The notes below the pieces were generated by a model that saw only the letters and a list, made by a program, of their open reading frames with translations, was not told the origin of the DNA and ran no database searches. Below, one piece after another: positions 18,019 through 27,482 of a DNA stretch of 64,000 nt. How positions within the stretch are numbered: position 1 is the stretch's first letter; the number at the start of each line of letters is the position of its first letter. Both the position numbers and the translations under genes were made by a program. The stretch spans positions 1-64,000 of the forward strand of contig NZ_JALPRK010000015.1 of the NCBI RefSeq assembly GCF_023195895.1, written 5' to 3'. This DNA comes from Paenibacillus mellifer (GTDB lineage: Bacteria; Bacillota; Bacilli; Paenibacillales; Paenibacillaceae).

Positions 18019-19318
18019 ACGTTATATCGATCACCTAAGGCAGCTTGATCCGATCCGAATCAATGGGAAAGTGACGCAAGTCATCGGGTTGATGGTGGAA
18101 TCCGAAGGCCCGGACGCCAGTATTGGCGATCTGTGTTATATCTATCCCAGTAAGGCCGCGCAACCCCTTCAGGCCGAAGTAGTTGGGTTTCGTGATAACA
18201 AGGTGCTGCTCATGCCGCTTGGAGAGCTGCAAGCGATTGGTCCCGGGTGTGATGTCGTCGGGACGGGGAAGCCGCTGACCGTTCAGGTAGGATCCGAGTT
18301 GCTCGGCAAGGTGCTGGATGGCTTGGGCCAACCGCTGGACGGGTCATTGTTGCCTTCGCGGATGGGCCATTATTCAACCTACAATAAGCCGATGAATCCG
18401 TTGAATCGTCCGCGAGTTGCCGAACCAATTGGCATCGGGGTGCGAGCCATCGATGGTCTGTTAACGATCGGCAAAGGCCAGCGGGTCGGGATCTTCGCCG
18501 GCTCGGGGGTCGGGAAGAGTACGTTGATGGGCATGATCGCCCGTAACACTTCGGCGGACGTTAACGTGATCGCGCTTGTCGGAGAACGGGGACGTGAAGT
18601 GCTTGATTTCATTGAACGGGACCTCGGACCCGAAGGCTTGGAACGTTCTGTTGTTGTCGTAGCCACCTCCGATCAACCGGCATTGATCCGGATGAAGGGG
18701 GCATTGATTGCAACGACAATCGCTGAGTACTTCCGCGATCGTGGTCTTAACGTCATGCTGATGATGGATTCCGTCACCCGTTATGCAATGGCGCTGCGCG
18801 AGGTGGGATTAGCGGTTGGAGAACCGCCCGCCATGCGCGGATATACGCCTTCCGTCTTCGCTGCCTTACCGAAGCTGATGGAGCGTGCAGGGACTGGACC
18901 AGCTGGCTCGATTACCGCTTTCTACACCGTGCTGGTTGACGGTGATGATATGAATGAACCGATTGCCGACGCCGTCCGAGGCATTTTGGATGGGCATATC
19001 GTCCTGAATCGCGGGATCGCGAATAAAGGACATTTTCCCGCGATTGATATTCTGGCCAGCATTAGCCGGGTGATGAAGGATATCGTGACGGATGAGCAAA
19101 ATGAAGCGGCCGAGAATCTGAAGCGGTTGATGGCCGTTTATAAGGATTCTGAGGATTTGATTAATATCGGTGCGTATCAACCGGGCTCTAACGTGGACAT
19201 CGATGAAGCGATCGGCGCGATCCAAGAGATATGGAACTTTACGAAACAGAAGGTCAACGAGAAAGTGAAGCTCACCGAAGTTCAGGAACGGCTAATTTCC
19301 GAATTCGCAAGGAGATGA
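17999..19318 (+). CDS. fliI: Flagellar export ATPase FliI
   Basis: This 439-residue F1-beta-like ATPase unfolds and delivers export substrates. Walker A is in IFAGSGVGKSTLMG near residue 168, and Walker B in VMLMMDSVTRYA near 250; QPGSNVDIDEAI near the C-terminus is typical of FliI. The ATG at 17999 overlaps the fliH end by 20 bases and has GCGGGG upstream; longer in-frame starts within fliH lack support. Confidence 0.97.
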   Translation: MTMLNAERYIDHLRQLDPIRINGKVTQVIGLMVESEGPDASIGDLCYIYPSKAAQPLQAEVVGFRDNKVLLMPLGELQAIGPGCDVVGTGKPLTVQVGSELLGKVLDGLGQPLDGSLLPSRMGHYSTYNKPMNPLNRPRVAEPIGIGVRAIDGLLTIGKGQRVGIFAGSGVGKSTLMGMIARNTSADVNVIALVGERGREVLDFIERDLGPEGLERSVVVVATSDQPALIRMKGALIATTIAEYFRDRGLNVMLMMDSVTRYAMALREVGLAVGEPPAMRGYTPSVFAALPKLMERAGTGPAGSITAFYTVLVDGDDMNEPIADAVRGILDGHIVLNRGIANKGHFPAIDILASISRVMKDIVTDEQNEAAENLKRLMAVYKDSEDLINIGAYQPGSNVDIDEAIGAIQEIWNFTKQKVNEKVKLTEVQERLISEFARR

Positions 19319-19328
19319 AACGTAAAGC

Positions 19329-19772
19329 ATGAAGTTCCGTTACGTCTATCAAAAAGTAGTAGATTTGAAATCCAACGAAAAGACGCAGGCCGAGTGGATG
19401 TTGTCCGCTGCCGTTGGCGAGCTGCAGTCGGAACAACGTTCGCTGGAGCAGTTATTGGAGGAGAAAGCCAGTATCGCTGCGGTGATCGCAGTCGAAGCAG
19501 AGAATACAGCCTCCATGATCAAACTGCAGGAACTTCAACGATATATGGGCTTCATCGACAAAGCGATCGAACGAAAGTTATCCGACATTCGCGTAGCTGA
19601 ACAGAAGGTAGAACACAAGAAGATGGTATTAAAGGGAAAAATGCTGGACGAGAAGGTATGGCTTAAAGCGAAAGAGAAAGCCATGGACAAATTTCAGCAC
19701 GATATGCTTCTTCGGGAACAAAACGAGCTGGATGAAATGGCCACGGTCCGGTTCGCCATGAGAGCCCGATAA
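19329..19772 (+). CDS. fliJ: Flagellar export chaperone FliJ
   Basis: This 147-residue, almost entirely helical coiled-coil protein starts MKFRYVYQKVVDLKSNEKTQ, the typical FliJ N-terminus. It sits at the centre of the FliI hexamer and recycles chaperones. AAGGAG lies in the last codons of fliI. Position between fliI and the ylxF homologue matches B. subtilis. Confidence 0.93.
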   Translation: MKFRYVYQKVVDLKSNEKTQAEWMLSAAVGELQSEQRSLEQLLEEKASIAAVIAVEAENTASMIKLQELQRYMGFIDKAIERKLSDIRVAEQKVEHKKMVLKGKMLDEKVWLKAKEKAMDKFQHDMLLREQNELDEMATVRFAMRAR

Positions 19773-19814
19773 AGAAGGCGGGCGCCCATACGGTTGTTCG
19801 AAGGAGGGAAAGAG

Positions 19815-20753
19815 ATGGCAAAAACAGTGCTTGATGAGGAATTGGAAGAAGAATCGGGGGGCGGATTTTCGCGTTTTCTATTCTTTATGACCCCTATTCT
19901 TTTTACAGTAGTGCTGTTAGGCGTTCTATTAACATTATTCAACATAGACTTCCGTAATACGCTGTTCGATTTAGGAAACCGGATTCCCGTTGTGAAGAAC
20001 CTGGTCCCGGATCCTGAACCCCCCGAAGGCGAGATGAAGCAAGTCGAGGAGGAAGAACAGAAACAGCAGGAGAGTACTGACGCCACCGTGAAAGAGCTCA
20101 AGGATCAGCTTGCCAAGCAGCAGGCAGAACTGCAAACGGCGAATCAAGAAGCAGCTCAGCAGCAAGAGAAGGTCAAGGAACTGCAGGATCAGCTTACCAG
20201 CGTTCAACAGCAGGAGAAGGACCAACAGCAATCGGAGGAAGCGGAAGCCTACCTGAAGGAAGTTAAGAAGCTGGCCAATCTTTATGCGGAAATGAGCCCG
20301 AGCAAAGCGGCGGCGATCTTCGATAAGCTGTCTACGGAAGAGACGCTGCAAATGCTGAGTGTGATGGGGAATGAGAGTAAAGTGGCCATTTTGGAAAAGA
20401 TGGATCCGCAGAAAGCAGCCGATATTTCGATAAAGCTAAAGGATGTCAATACGTCTGAGGATTTGGCAATCGCCGCATTGCAGTCCAGACTGAAGATGGA
20501 ATCGGCCGCGGATGCAGCCGCTACTACAACAGGAACAGGTTTGGATGATGCGGAGCTTAGTCAGACATTCTCATCGATGGCTGCGGCAGATGCCGCTAAA
20601 CTCATCCTTCAAACGTATAAGCTGAGTCCGGAAAAGGGACTTAAGATCATGAAATCGGTAAACGGAGCCACTCGATCGAAAATTTTGGCAGAAATGGCGA
20701 AGGCTGATGAGAAGACATCGGTGAAGATCTTGAATCAGCTGGTAAGCAAGTAA
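19815..20753 (+). CDS. ylxF: YlxF/MotE-family flagellar protein
   Basis: This 312-residue protein has an acidic N-terminus, one membrane segment (residues about 24-46), a Gln/Glu-rich coiled coil (about 70-150) and an MgtE-N-like domain with LYAEMSPSKAAAIFDKLSTE and MDPQKAADISIKL. Homologues (MotE, FlbB, YlxF) act as chaperones or periplasmic adaptors around the stator and MS ring; the exact role in Bacillota is not settled. A second MgtE-N-like repeat (about 240-312) lies at the C-terminus. Start ATG 19815 has AAGGAGGG upstream. The C-terminal repeat is longer than in B. subtilis YlxF. Confidence 0.85.
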   Translation: MAKTVLDEELEEESGGGFSRFLFFMTPILFTVVLLGVLLTLFNIDFRNTLFDLGNRIPVVKNLVPDPEPPEGEMKQVEEEEQKQQESTDATVKELKDQLAKQQAELQTANQEAAQQQEKVKELQDQLTSVQQQEKDQQQSEEAEAYLKEVKKLANLYAEMSPSKAAAIFDKLSTEETLQMLSVMGNESKVAILEKMDPQKAADISIKLKDVNTSEDLAIAALQSRLKMESAADAAATTTGTGLDDAELSQTFSSMAAADAAKLILQTYKLSPEKGLKIMKSVNGATRSKILAEMAKADEKTSVKILNQLVSK

Positions 20754-20794
20754 ATGCGGACAGGAAAGTTCCCTTGAAAGGAGGTGAGAACAAG

Positions 20795-22225
20795 ATGAAT
20801 CAAACCGTAACCCAAGTAAATGGAAATAAAGCGGGATCTGTTCAGTCGTTATGGTATGGAGCGACAGGTAAAACAGAAGCAAGCCCCAATGCGGCATTGT
20901 CCTTTGATCAGAAACTTCTCTCCATGCTTCTCGGCAACGCCCAGCCGCAGGAAGGACAAACTTCTGCCCAGCTCTTGACCTTGGTTGGAGTACAGAAGGG
21001 TGCAGATGCTGTGCCTACCGATGCAACGGACAGTACGCTGGCGGCCATGATTGAAGGCTTGCTGCAGCAGTTGCCTAAACTGGACGAAGCGCTTCAAGCG
21101 GACCCTTCGTTGATGGCGGCACTGCAAGGCTGGCTGCAAAATGTGCAAACCTTATTGCAGCAGACGAACACACCTCAAATGGCGGGAACGGTGGCTGAGG
21201 AAACTAATGTGCTGCCGACGCTGGCGCAGCAACCAGAGACGATGCGTTTTGCAGTACAGGATGCATTAGTGCAATTGTTGGCAGCTGCGGGATCGAATGC
21301 GGATGCCGCTAAGTTAACAGCGAGTGCACAAGAGCAAGCCGGAGCTATGCTGGATATGCTGCAAGGGGTGCTGGATTCACTGCCCGAAACTGTCGAAACG
21401 AAGCTGAATGGCGGGAAAGGAACCGAATCGGTTGGAGGATTACACCCACGAGTCCTTATGGCAGATCAAGGCAATGGAGCTAATCCGCAAGGCAGCTTTG
21501 GCCAAAACGGCGATACGCTGAACCAAGGGAATCCACAAACAGCTCAACACAGCACTAAAACAGGGATCAACACGGCTGCGGTTCACGCCTTTAGCTCGGT
21601 GCATGAGAGCGATACGGCCGTAGACGGCTTAACAGTCGCACCTAGTGAACAAGAGGATTCCGTACCAACGGGACAAATCGTGACAGCTGGACAACTTGCG
21701 ATTCGGGATAGCGGCATTATCACCACAAAACATGTAGCTAGACCAGTTCCAGTTGAGCAATTCGCTAAGGAAATGAGCGGATTCCTGGTTAGCAAGCTGG
21801 ATATCGTGAATTTGAAAGGCGTGTCTGAGGCGAAAATTTCGCTTTACCCAGAGCATTTGGGACAAGTTGACGTGCGAATTACAATGCAAAACGGACAGCT
21901 AACCGCTCAATTCATGACGGAGCACGCTTTTGCCAAGGAATCGTTGGAGCAGCAAATGGCGCAACTGAGAACGGCGCTTCAGTCCCAGGGTCTTCAGGTG
22001 AACAAATTGGAAGTTACGCAAAACACGTCATTGTCGTCCCATATGTACCATGATGGTCGGCAATCCGGCAGTGGAGCGGGGCAACAGCAAAGTGAAAAAC
22101 GCCGTCCATTGGTGGAGGACGATACCCTGGCCATTCACGATATAAATGAGGAATGGAATGAGTGGGTCGCCGAGGTTAGAGCCAAGGAACAGAACTACGG
22201 CAGTTCCTTTGTCGCCAGAGCCTAA
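20795..22225 (+). CDS. fliK: Flagellar hook-length control protein FliK
   Basis: This 476-residue secreted ruler has a low-complexity Gln/Ala/Thr-rich N-terminal two thirds and a conserved C-terminal domain (about residues 330-420) with ISLYPEHLGQVDVRITMQNGQLTAQF and LRTALQSQGLQVNKLEV, the FliK hook domain. It tells FlhB when the hook is complete. Start ATG 20795 with AAAGGAGGTG eight to ten bases upstream. flgD follows after 22 bases. Confidence 0.95.
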   Translation: MNQTVTQVNGNKAGSVQSLWYGATGKTEASPNAALSFDQKLLSMLLGNAQPQEGQTSAQLLTLVGVQKGADAVPTDATDSTLAAMIEGLLQQLPKLDEALQADPSLMAALQGWLQNVQTLLQQTNTPQMAGTVAEETNVLPTLAQQPETMRFAVQDALVQLLAAAGSNADAAKLTASAQEQAGAMLDMLQGVLDSLPETVETKLNGGKGTESVGGLHPRVLMADQGNGANPQGSFGQNGDTLNQGNPQTAQHSTKTGINTAAVHAFSSVHESDTAVDGLTVAPSEQEDSVPTGQIVTAGQLAIRDSGIITTKHVARPVPVEQFAKEMSGFLVSKLDIVNLKGVSEAKISLYPEHLGQVDVRITMQNGQLTAQFMTEHAFAKESLEQQMAQLRTALQSQGLQVNKLEVTQNTSLSSHMYHDGRQSGSGAGQQQSEKRRPLVEDDTLAIHDINEEWNEWVAEVRAKEQNYGSSFVARA

Positions 22226-22247
22226 ATAGCAGAAAGGAGGTACCTCC

Positions 22248-22751
22248 GTGGCTGATACGTATTCACCTTCTGTGATGTGGCCGAATTACTCGCAGAATAA
22301 TGTTCAGAAGGCAAGCACGAAAACGAACGAAATGGGCAAAGATGCTTTTTTAAAACTGATGATGGCCCAAATGCAAAATCAAGATCCCTTGTCCCCGATG
22401 GACAACACACAAATGGTCGCTCAAATGGCTCAGTTTTCCTCGGTGGAGCAGTTGACCAATATTTCCGAACAACTTTCCGCTTTAGGCCGGTCCTTAGGTA
22501 ATGATTCCGGACTAATCGGGAAACAGGTCACTTGGGTCAGCTCGACGAAGACAGGGAATTATGATGTCTCAACAGGTCAATCCGAAGTCGTTGTTGAGAA
22601 GGAAAGCGGCATCGTGGATTCTATCGTTGTTCGTGACGGTATTCACTACGTCAAGGTGGGAGATAAGGAAATCAAAATCTCCGATATCGAACAAGTTGGT
22701 GATCCTGCCGAAGAAACCGATGGAGCTGGTCTAGGAGCGAACCCATCATGA
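22248..22751 (+). CDS. flgD: Flagellar hook capping protein FlgD
   Basis: This 167-residue scaffold assists hook polymerisation. The conserved N-terminal FlgD motif FLKLMMAQMQNQDPLSPMDN lies at residues about 36-55, followed by MVAQMAQFSSVEQL. The C-terminal half has the short tudor-like hook-cap domain only (IGKQVTWVSS). The start is GTG with AAAGGAGGT upstream. The stop overlaps the next start as ATGA. Confidence 0.95.
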   Translation: MADTYSPSVMWPNYSQNNVQKASTKTNEMGKDAFLKLMMAQMQNQDPLSPMDNTQMVAQMAQFSSVEQLTNISEQLSALGRSLGNDSGLIGKQVTWVSSTKTGNYDVSTGQSEVVVEKESGIVDSIVVRDGIHYVKVGDKEIKISDIEQVGDPAEETDGAGLGANPS

Positions 22752-23128
22752 ACGAGCCGATCCGGGTAGGGCAGCTGTATACGGGAAGAATCGGGCCTAG
22801 CGCGCTGACGCCGAACAAGACCAATCCGACGAACACGACGGGAACCAATTTCAAGGAAATGCTGGAAGATCGACTGGTCCATTTCAGCAACCATGCGGTG
22901 AAACGGTTGGAACAACGGGGAATTGAACTGCAGCCAGAACAGCTGAATAAGATCGAATCCGCAATAGATAGTGCTGCAGCAAAGGGAGCGAAGGATTCCC
23001 TGATATTGCTGAAAGATATGGCCCTTATCGTCAACGTGAATAATCGTACCGTTGTTACCGCGATGGATGGAAGCAGCATGAAAGATAATGTATTTACTCA
23101 AATCGACAGCGCGGTTATCATCTCTTAA
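22748..23128 (+). CDS. Flagellar operon protein of the TIGR02530 family
   Basis: This 126-residue protein belongs to the small family found between flgD and flgE in Bacillota fla/che operons. The signature is VHFSNHAVKRLEQRGIEL followed by KGAKDSLILLKDMALIVNVNNRTVVTAMD. No signal peptide or membrane segment is visible. Its molecular function is unknown; position suggests hook assembly or export control. It is translationally coupled to flgD through ATGA. Confidence 0.85.
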   Translation: MNEPIRVGQLYTGRIGPSALTPNKTNPTNTTGTNFKEMLEDRLVHFSNHAVKRLEQRGIELQPEQLNKIESAIDSAAAKGAKDSLILLKDMALIVNVNNRTVVTAMDGSSMKDNVFTQIDSAVIIS

Positions 23129-23218
23129 TATGGCTGGACCGGTTACGGGAGCCAATCGGCTGCGGATCGACTGAAGCGGCCGAAGCAAGAAATTTATCAC
23201 TGGGAGGAATGAGAACAC

Positions 23219-24043
23219 ATGTTAAGATCTATGTATTCTGGCGTTTCCGGGATGCGCGGTTTTCAAACCAAGCTGGACGTCATTGGCAATAATATTGCGA
23301 ACGTAAATACGGTAGGCTTCAAATCTGGACGCGTGATGTTTAAAGATATCATGAGCCAGACAGTATCTGGGGTTACCGCCCCGGCTGACGGTGAATCCGG
23401 TGGCGTCAACGCCAAACAAATCGGTTTGGGGGTATCCATCGGCTCCATCGATACGTTACATACCGGCGGCAGCGCGATGACGACGAACAATCCGCTGGAT
23501 TTGCGGATTGATGGTGACGGATTCTTCCTTGTGAAGCTGACGGCGGATCAAGAGGTGCCTTTCCTGACTCGTGCGGGGGACTTTCATTTGGATGCAGCAG
23601 GCCAGTTGGTCACTTCTGACGGGTTGCTAGTATGTAACAGCGACGGTGATGTGATTGAGCCGATCGATTTTGAAGCGGTAACCGCCTTTACGATCGCTTC
23701 TGATGGAACGATGATGTTGAAAAACGCCGAAGGTGGTACAGAGCCAGGAGCCATCATCGGGGTGGCTAGAGTCACTAACCCGGAAGGCTTGGAAAAGGTT
23801 GGAGGCAACCTTTACCGGGTCTCCCTGAATGCGGTGGCAGATGGGGAATTGGCTTATACGACCCCGAATAATGCGGAAGCCGGGACCGGCGCTCTCGTAT
23901 CCGGTCAGTTGGAGATGTCCAACGTGGATCTAACGGGCGAATTCACTGAAATGATCGTAGCTCAGCGGGGCTTCCAAGCCAACTCGCGGATCATCACCAC
24001 CTCTGACGAAGTGCTTCAGGAAGTTGTGAATCTGAAACGTTAA
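23219..24043 (+). CDS. flgE: Flagellar hook protein FlgE (FlgG-like, short form)
   Basis: This 274-residue protein polymerises into the hook. The N-terminal rod/hook motif is LDVIGNNIANVNTVGFKSGR (about residues 20-39), the FlgE/F/G core has NNPLDLRIDGDGFF, and the C-terminal helix has VDLTGEFTEMIVAQRGFQANSRIITTSDE. In B. subtilis the equivalent gene, once called flgG, encodes the hook; the length (264 there) agrees. The ATG has a GGGAGG site upstream. A strong hairpin follows the stop. Confidence 0.94.
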   Translation: MLRSMYSGVSGMRGFQTKLDVIGNNIANVNTVGFKSGRVMFKDIMSQTVSGVTAPADGESGGVNAKQIGLGVSIGSIDTLHTGGSAMTTNNPLDLRIDGDGFFLVKLTADQEVPFLTRAGDFHLDAAGQLVTSDGLLVCNSDGDVIEPIDFEAVTAFTIASDGTMMLKNAEGGTEPGAIIGVARVTNPEGLEKVGGNLYRVSLNAVADGELAYTTPNNAEAGTGALVSGQLEMSNVDLTGEFTEMIVAQRGFQANSRIITTSDEVLQEVVNLKR

Positions 24044-24052
24044 GCGAAGGGT

Positions 24053-24082
24053 AGCCGGGGAAAGGTAACCCTTTCCCTGGCT
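24053..24082 (+). other. Strong intra-operon hairpin without a T run
   Basis: AGCCGGGGAAAGG and CCTTTCCCTGGCT pair around a TAAC loop with one mismatch. No poly-T follows, so it is more likely an mRNA processing or stability element between flgE and flbD than a terminator. Confidence 0.6.
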
Positions 24083-24119
24083 GTTCCCCCCGCTTCCTTG
24101 ATCGCTTAGGAGGGAAATC

Positions 24120-24344
24120 ATGATTTCTGTAACTCGCTTAAACGGTTCTCAGATGTGGCTGAACGCCATCATGATCGAGACTGTAGAAGAAACACCGGAT
24201 ACTTACGTCACCCTGATCACAGGGAAGCGTATTATCGTGCTGGAGAAGGCGGCCGAGGTCATTGCGATGATCCAAGCGTATTATCGGGAGATCGGCATCC
24301 ACGCAGCAACTATTAAAGTGCAACAAACGGAGGAATGGTCATGA
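24120..24344 (+). CDS. flbD: FlbD/SwrD family protein
   Basis: This 74-residue protein has the FlbD family pattern MISVTRLNGSQMWLNA followed by ETPDTYVTLITGKRIIVLE. The B. subtilis homologue SwrD increases flagellar motor torque needed for swarming; how it acts is not known. The ATG has AGGAGGG upstream; the stop overlaps the fliL start (ATGA). Confidence 0.9.
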   Translation: MISVTRLNGSQMWLNAIMIETVEETPDTYVTLITGKRIIVLEKAAEVIAMIQAYYREIGIHAATIKVQQTEEWS

Positions 24345-24814
24345 AAAAAATGCTGCCTTGGCTCATTACGATATTGCTTGCAATTACTTTAATCGTATTG
24401 GCCGCCTTCCTGCTGGTGAATCAAATGAACAAACCCGCACCTGGTACCGAGGTAAATGCTGCTGTAAATAGCGTAGCCGAGCCGGAGAAATTATCGGTGG
24501 ATGAGATCGTGAAGGTCACTTCAACGATCGATGACATCAAAACCAATTTGTCCGAGCCGGATTACGTTGTGGTGATCGATTTTGCTTTCCAATTGGATAA
24601 TGAGGTTTCCAAGGAAGCTTTCGACAAAATCAAGGACTACAAAATTAAACCCATTATCATTAAAACGTTGGCGGATACCAAGCCGGAGGAATTGACAGGT
24701 GCTTTGGGGAAAGACAATCTAAGCTCCAAATTGCTCAACCTGATCAACAAATCACTGCCAGAAGGGAAATTGATTCAAATCGATATTACCGACTTCATCA
24801 TGACGACAATCTAA
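24341..24814 (+). CDS. fliL: Flagellar basal body-associated protein FliL
   Basis: This 157-residue protein has one N-terminal membrane segment (residues about 6-27, LITILLAITLIVLAAFLLV) and a periplasmic-side C-terminal domain as in FliL, which rings the stator units. I use ATG 24341, seven bases after GGAGG; an ATG at 24335 is too close to that site. Overlaps flbD by four bases. Confidence 0.92.
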   Translation: MKKMLPWLITILLAITLIVLAAFLLVNQMNKPAPGTEVNAAVNSVAEPEKLSVDEIVKVTSTIDDIKTNLSEPDYVVVIDFAFQLDNEVSKEAFDKIKDYKIKPIIIKTLADTKPEELTGALGKDNLSSKLLNLINKSLPEGKLIQIDITDFIMTTI

Positions 24815-24857
24815 TTAATATCGAACGAATACGGATTTTTCTAAGGGGGTGAGATGT

Positions 24858-25859
24858 TTGGTTGATGTGTTGTCGCAGAACGAGATCGATGCGCTGCTTG
24901 CTGCGTTATCGTCGGGCGAAATGGACGCCGAGGAACTGAAAAAGGAAGAGACGCAGAAGAAGATCCGCTCTTATGATTTTAAGAGAGCGGTGAGATTCTC
25001 CAAAGATCATATTCGGAGTTTGACCCGGATTCATGAGAACTTTGCCCGTTATCTCACCACCTATTTTTCAGCTCAGCTGCGCACGTTCGTGCAAATCAAC
25101 GTAGTACAGGTTGAGCAGCTTCCTTACGACGAATTTATTCGCTCCATTCCGAAAATGACGATTCTGAACATTTTTGAAGCGGAACCGCTTGAAGGAAGAA
25201 TGGTGCTAGAGGTGCATCCCAACGTCGCTTTTGCCATGCTGGACCGGCTATTGGGCGGCCTAGGAGCAGCACCTTCGAAAATCGGAGCGCTAACGGAGAT
25301 CGAAACCATCATCATGGAGCGGATATTTAGCCGAGCCTTCGAAAGCTTGCAGGAAGCCTGGAAGACCATCGTGGATATTAACCCGCGAATGGAGGGGCTG
25401 GAAACCAATCCTCAATTTATGCAAATCGTATCGCCGAATGAAACGATTGCACTGATTTCGCTTAGCACAAAAATCGGGGATACGTCAGGAATGATTAACT
25501 TATGTATTCCACATGTCGTTATCGAACCGATTATGCCTAAGCTTTCGGTTCACCACTGGTTTGTCTCCCAGAAGAAGTCGCGTGCTCCTGAAGAGGTCGA
25601 TGCGCTCCGTAACCGGGTGAACAAAGCCAAGCTGCCGATCATTGCGGAGCTGGGTGAATCGCAGATCACCATCCGCGAATTCCTGGGTTTGTCCGCCGGT
25701 GACGTGATCTCATTAAACAAACCCGTTCAAGAAGGACTGCAAATCCGCGTAGGGGACAGATTGAAATATATCGGAAGCCCCGGAACGATCAAAGATCGGA
25801 TTGCGATCCAGATTGATGAAATTGTCAGCGAAGGAGTTGAGGAACTTGACGAGCAATGA
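24858..25859 (+). CDS. fliM: Flagellar motor switch protein FliM
   Basis: FliM is the C-ring component that binds CheY-P. The N-terminal CheY-binding segment LSQNEIDALLAAL is at residues about 4-16, the middle domain belongs to the CheC-like fold (GALTEIETIIMERIF), and the C-terminal SpoA domain ends at residue 333. Start choice: TTG 24858 has AGGGGG eight bases upstream; GTG at 24849 overlaps that site. The length then matches B. subtilis FliM (332). The C-terminus overlaps the fliY start. Confidence 0.95.
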   Translation: MVDVLSQNEIDALLAALSSGEMDAEELKKEETQKKIRSYDFKRAVRFSKDHIRSLTRIHENFARYLTTYFSAQLRTFVQINVVQVEQLPYDEFIRSIPKMTILNIFEAEPLEGRMVLEVHPNVAFAMLDRLLGGLGAAPSKIGALTEIETIIMERIFSRAFESLQEAWKTIVDINPRMEGLETNPQFMQIVSPNETIALISLSTKIGDTSGMINLCIPHVVIEPIMPKLSVHHWFVSQKKSRAPEEVDALRNRVNKAKLPIIAELGESQITIREFLGLSAGDVISLNKPVQEGLQIRVGDRLKYIGSPGTIKDRIAIQIDEIVSEGVEELDEQ

Positions 25860-27081
25860 TTACTTGTCCCAGGAAGAGATAGACGCTTTGTTAAAGCAAG
25901 CCAATCAGGATACGGCTCAAGAGCCGACCATTAACGATGTACTGACGCCTTTGGAGCAGGACGCTTTGGGAGAAATCGGGAACATCACGTTTGGCAGTGC
26001 GGCTACGGCGCTATCCACTCTCTTGAACAAAAAAGTGGATATCACAACGCCAAAGGTCTCCGTCATTACGCGGGCCCAATTTGAAGCCGAGTTTCCTAAG
26101 CCGCATGTGGCCATCCATGTGGAATATGTGGACGGATTTGAAGGGATGAACTCGTTAGTCATCAAGACGAGAGATGCCCAAGTCATTGCGGACTTGATGC
26201 TTGGCGGCGAAGGAAATCCCGAAGAGGGAGAATTAAACGAAATTCATATTAGTGCGGTACAGGAAGCTATGAACCAAATGATGGGCTCGTCGGCGACGTC
26301 GATGTCCACGATTTTTAACCGGTTCGTCAATATCTCGCCGCCAGGTATCGATATCCTGAATATGTCTGACGGGCATGGACTGAACAGCTTGCCGGAAGCG
26401 GATCCGCTCATCAAGATTTCCTTCCGTTTAACGATCGGAGATTTGATCGACTCCACGATTATGCAGCTGCTCACGGTTAAGTTTGCTAAAGAGATGGTGG
26501 ACAGCCTGATTAGCGGTTCGTCTTCGGAACCCAATACAGGCGCGAAGGAAACTGCTGCAGCAGCCGCGCCGCCAGCGCCGCCAGCTGAGCCTGCACCCCA
26601 GGCGCCAGTTTACCATCAGCCTCCGGCACCTTCTCAGCCGATGCAGCAACCGCCAATGCAAGAGGGATATGGTTACGGGCAACCGGCGCCTTATGGATAT
26701 CCGCCTCAAGGTCAGCCTTATAGCGAACCGCATCACTATGGTACAGCACCAGGACGTAATTTGAATGTGCAGCCTGTACAGTTCGCCAATCTCGGAAATC
26801 CATCCTTTGGTCATGTGGACGAAAATAATTTAAACTTACTGATGGACATACCCCTTAAAGTCACCGTAGAATTAGGTAGGACCCAACGGCAAATCAAAGA
26901 TATCCTGGAGTTATCCCAAGGCTCCATTATCGAGCTGGACAAGCTCGCCGGTGAGCCCGTGGATATTCTGGTGAATAACAAACTGATCGCTAAGGGCGAG
27001 GTTGTCGTCATTGACGAAAACTTCGGCGTACGCGTCACGGATATCGTAAGCCAGTGGGACCGCATTCAAAAATTACAATAG
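25846..27081 (+). CDS. fliY: Flagellar motor switch phosphatase FliY
   Basis: This 411-residue protein combines an N-terminal LSQEEIDALL CheY-binding peptide, a CheC-type phosphatase core (EIGNITFGSAATALSTLL near residue 47 and a second EAMNQMMGSSATSMS site), a Pro/Ala/Gln/Tyr-rich linker (about residues 221-310) and a C-terminal FliN/SpoA domain. It is both a C-ring part and the main CheY-P phosphatase in Bacillota that lack CheZ. It is longer than B. subtilis FliY (378) because of the linker. TTG 25846 with AAGGAG upstream; it overlaps fliM by 14 bases. Confidence 0.95.
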   Translation: MTSNDYLSQEEIDALLKQANQDTAQEPTINDVLTPLEQDALGEIGNITFGSAATALSTLLNKKVDITTPKVSVITRAQFEAEFPKPHVAIHVEYVDGFEGMNSLVIKTRDAQVIADLMLGGEGNPEEGELNEIHISAVQEAMNQMMGSSATSMSTIFNRFVNISPPGIDILNMSDGHGLNSLPEADPLIKISFRLTIGDLIDSTIMQLLTVKFAKEMVDSLISGSSSEPNTGAKETAAAAAPPAPPAEPAPQAPVYHQPPAPSQPMQQPPMQEGYGYGQPAPYGYPPQGQPYSEPHHYGTAPGRNLNVQPVQFANLGNPSFGHVDENNLNLLMDIPLKVTVELGRTQRQIKDILELSQGSIIELDKLAGEPVDILVNNKLIAKGEVVVIDENFGVRVTDIVSQWDRIQKLQ

Positions 27082-27108
27082 TAGAAGTTTAGGGAGGATT
27101 TTATATCA

Positions 27109-27474
27109 ATGGCTAACCGAATTCTTATCGTAGACGACGCAGCATTTATGAGAATGATGATCCGGGACATCTTGACGAAAAACGGGTTTGAAGTCGTGGG
27201 TGAAGCGCAGGACGGAGCACAAGCGATCGAGAAATTTAAAGAGCTTCGCCCGGATCTGATCACAATGGATATTACGATGCCTGAAATGGACGGCATTGCC
27301 GCGTTGAAAGAGATCAAGAAGCTGGACCCGAACGCGAGAGTGATTATGTGTTCCGCGATGGGACAACAAGCGATGGTTATCGATGCGATTCAAGCCGGAG
27401 CAAAGGACTTTATCGTGAAGCCTTTCCAATCCGACCGAGTGATCGAAGCGATCAACAAGACGCTTGGAGTGTAG
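27109..27474 (+). CDS. cheY: Chemotaxis response regulator CheY
   Basis: This 121-residue single receiver domain has the acidic pocket D9/D10, the phosphorylation site D54 (in LITMDITMPEMDG), S82 and K104 (FIVKPF). Phosphorylated by CheA, it binds FliM and FliY. In Bacillus CheY-P promotes counter-clockwise rotation; the direction here is not shown by sequence. ATG with GGGAGG upstream. Position between fliY and fliO is the Bacillus order. Confidence 0.97.
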   Translation: MANRILIVDDAAFMRMMIRDILTKNGFEVVGEAQDGAQAIEKFKELRPDLITMDITMPEMDGIAALKEIKKLDPNARVIMCSAMGQQAMVIDAIQAGAKDFIVKPFQSDRVIEAINKTLGV

Positions 27475-27482
27475 GGTAAGCG

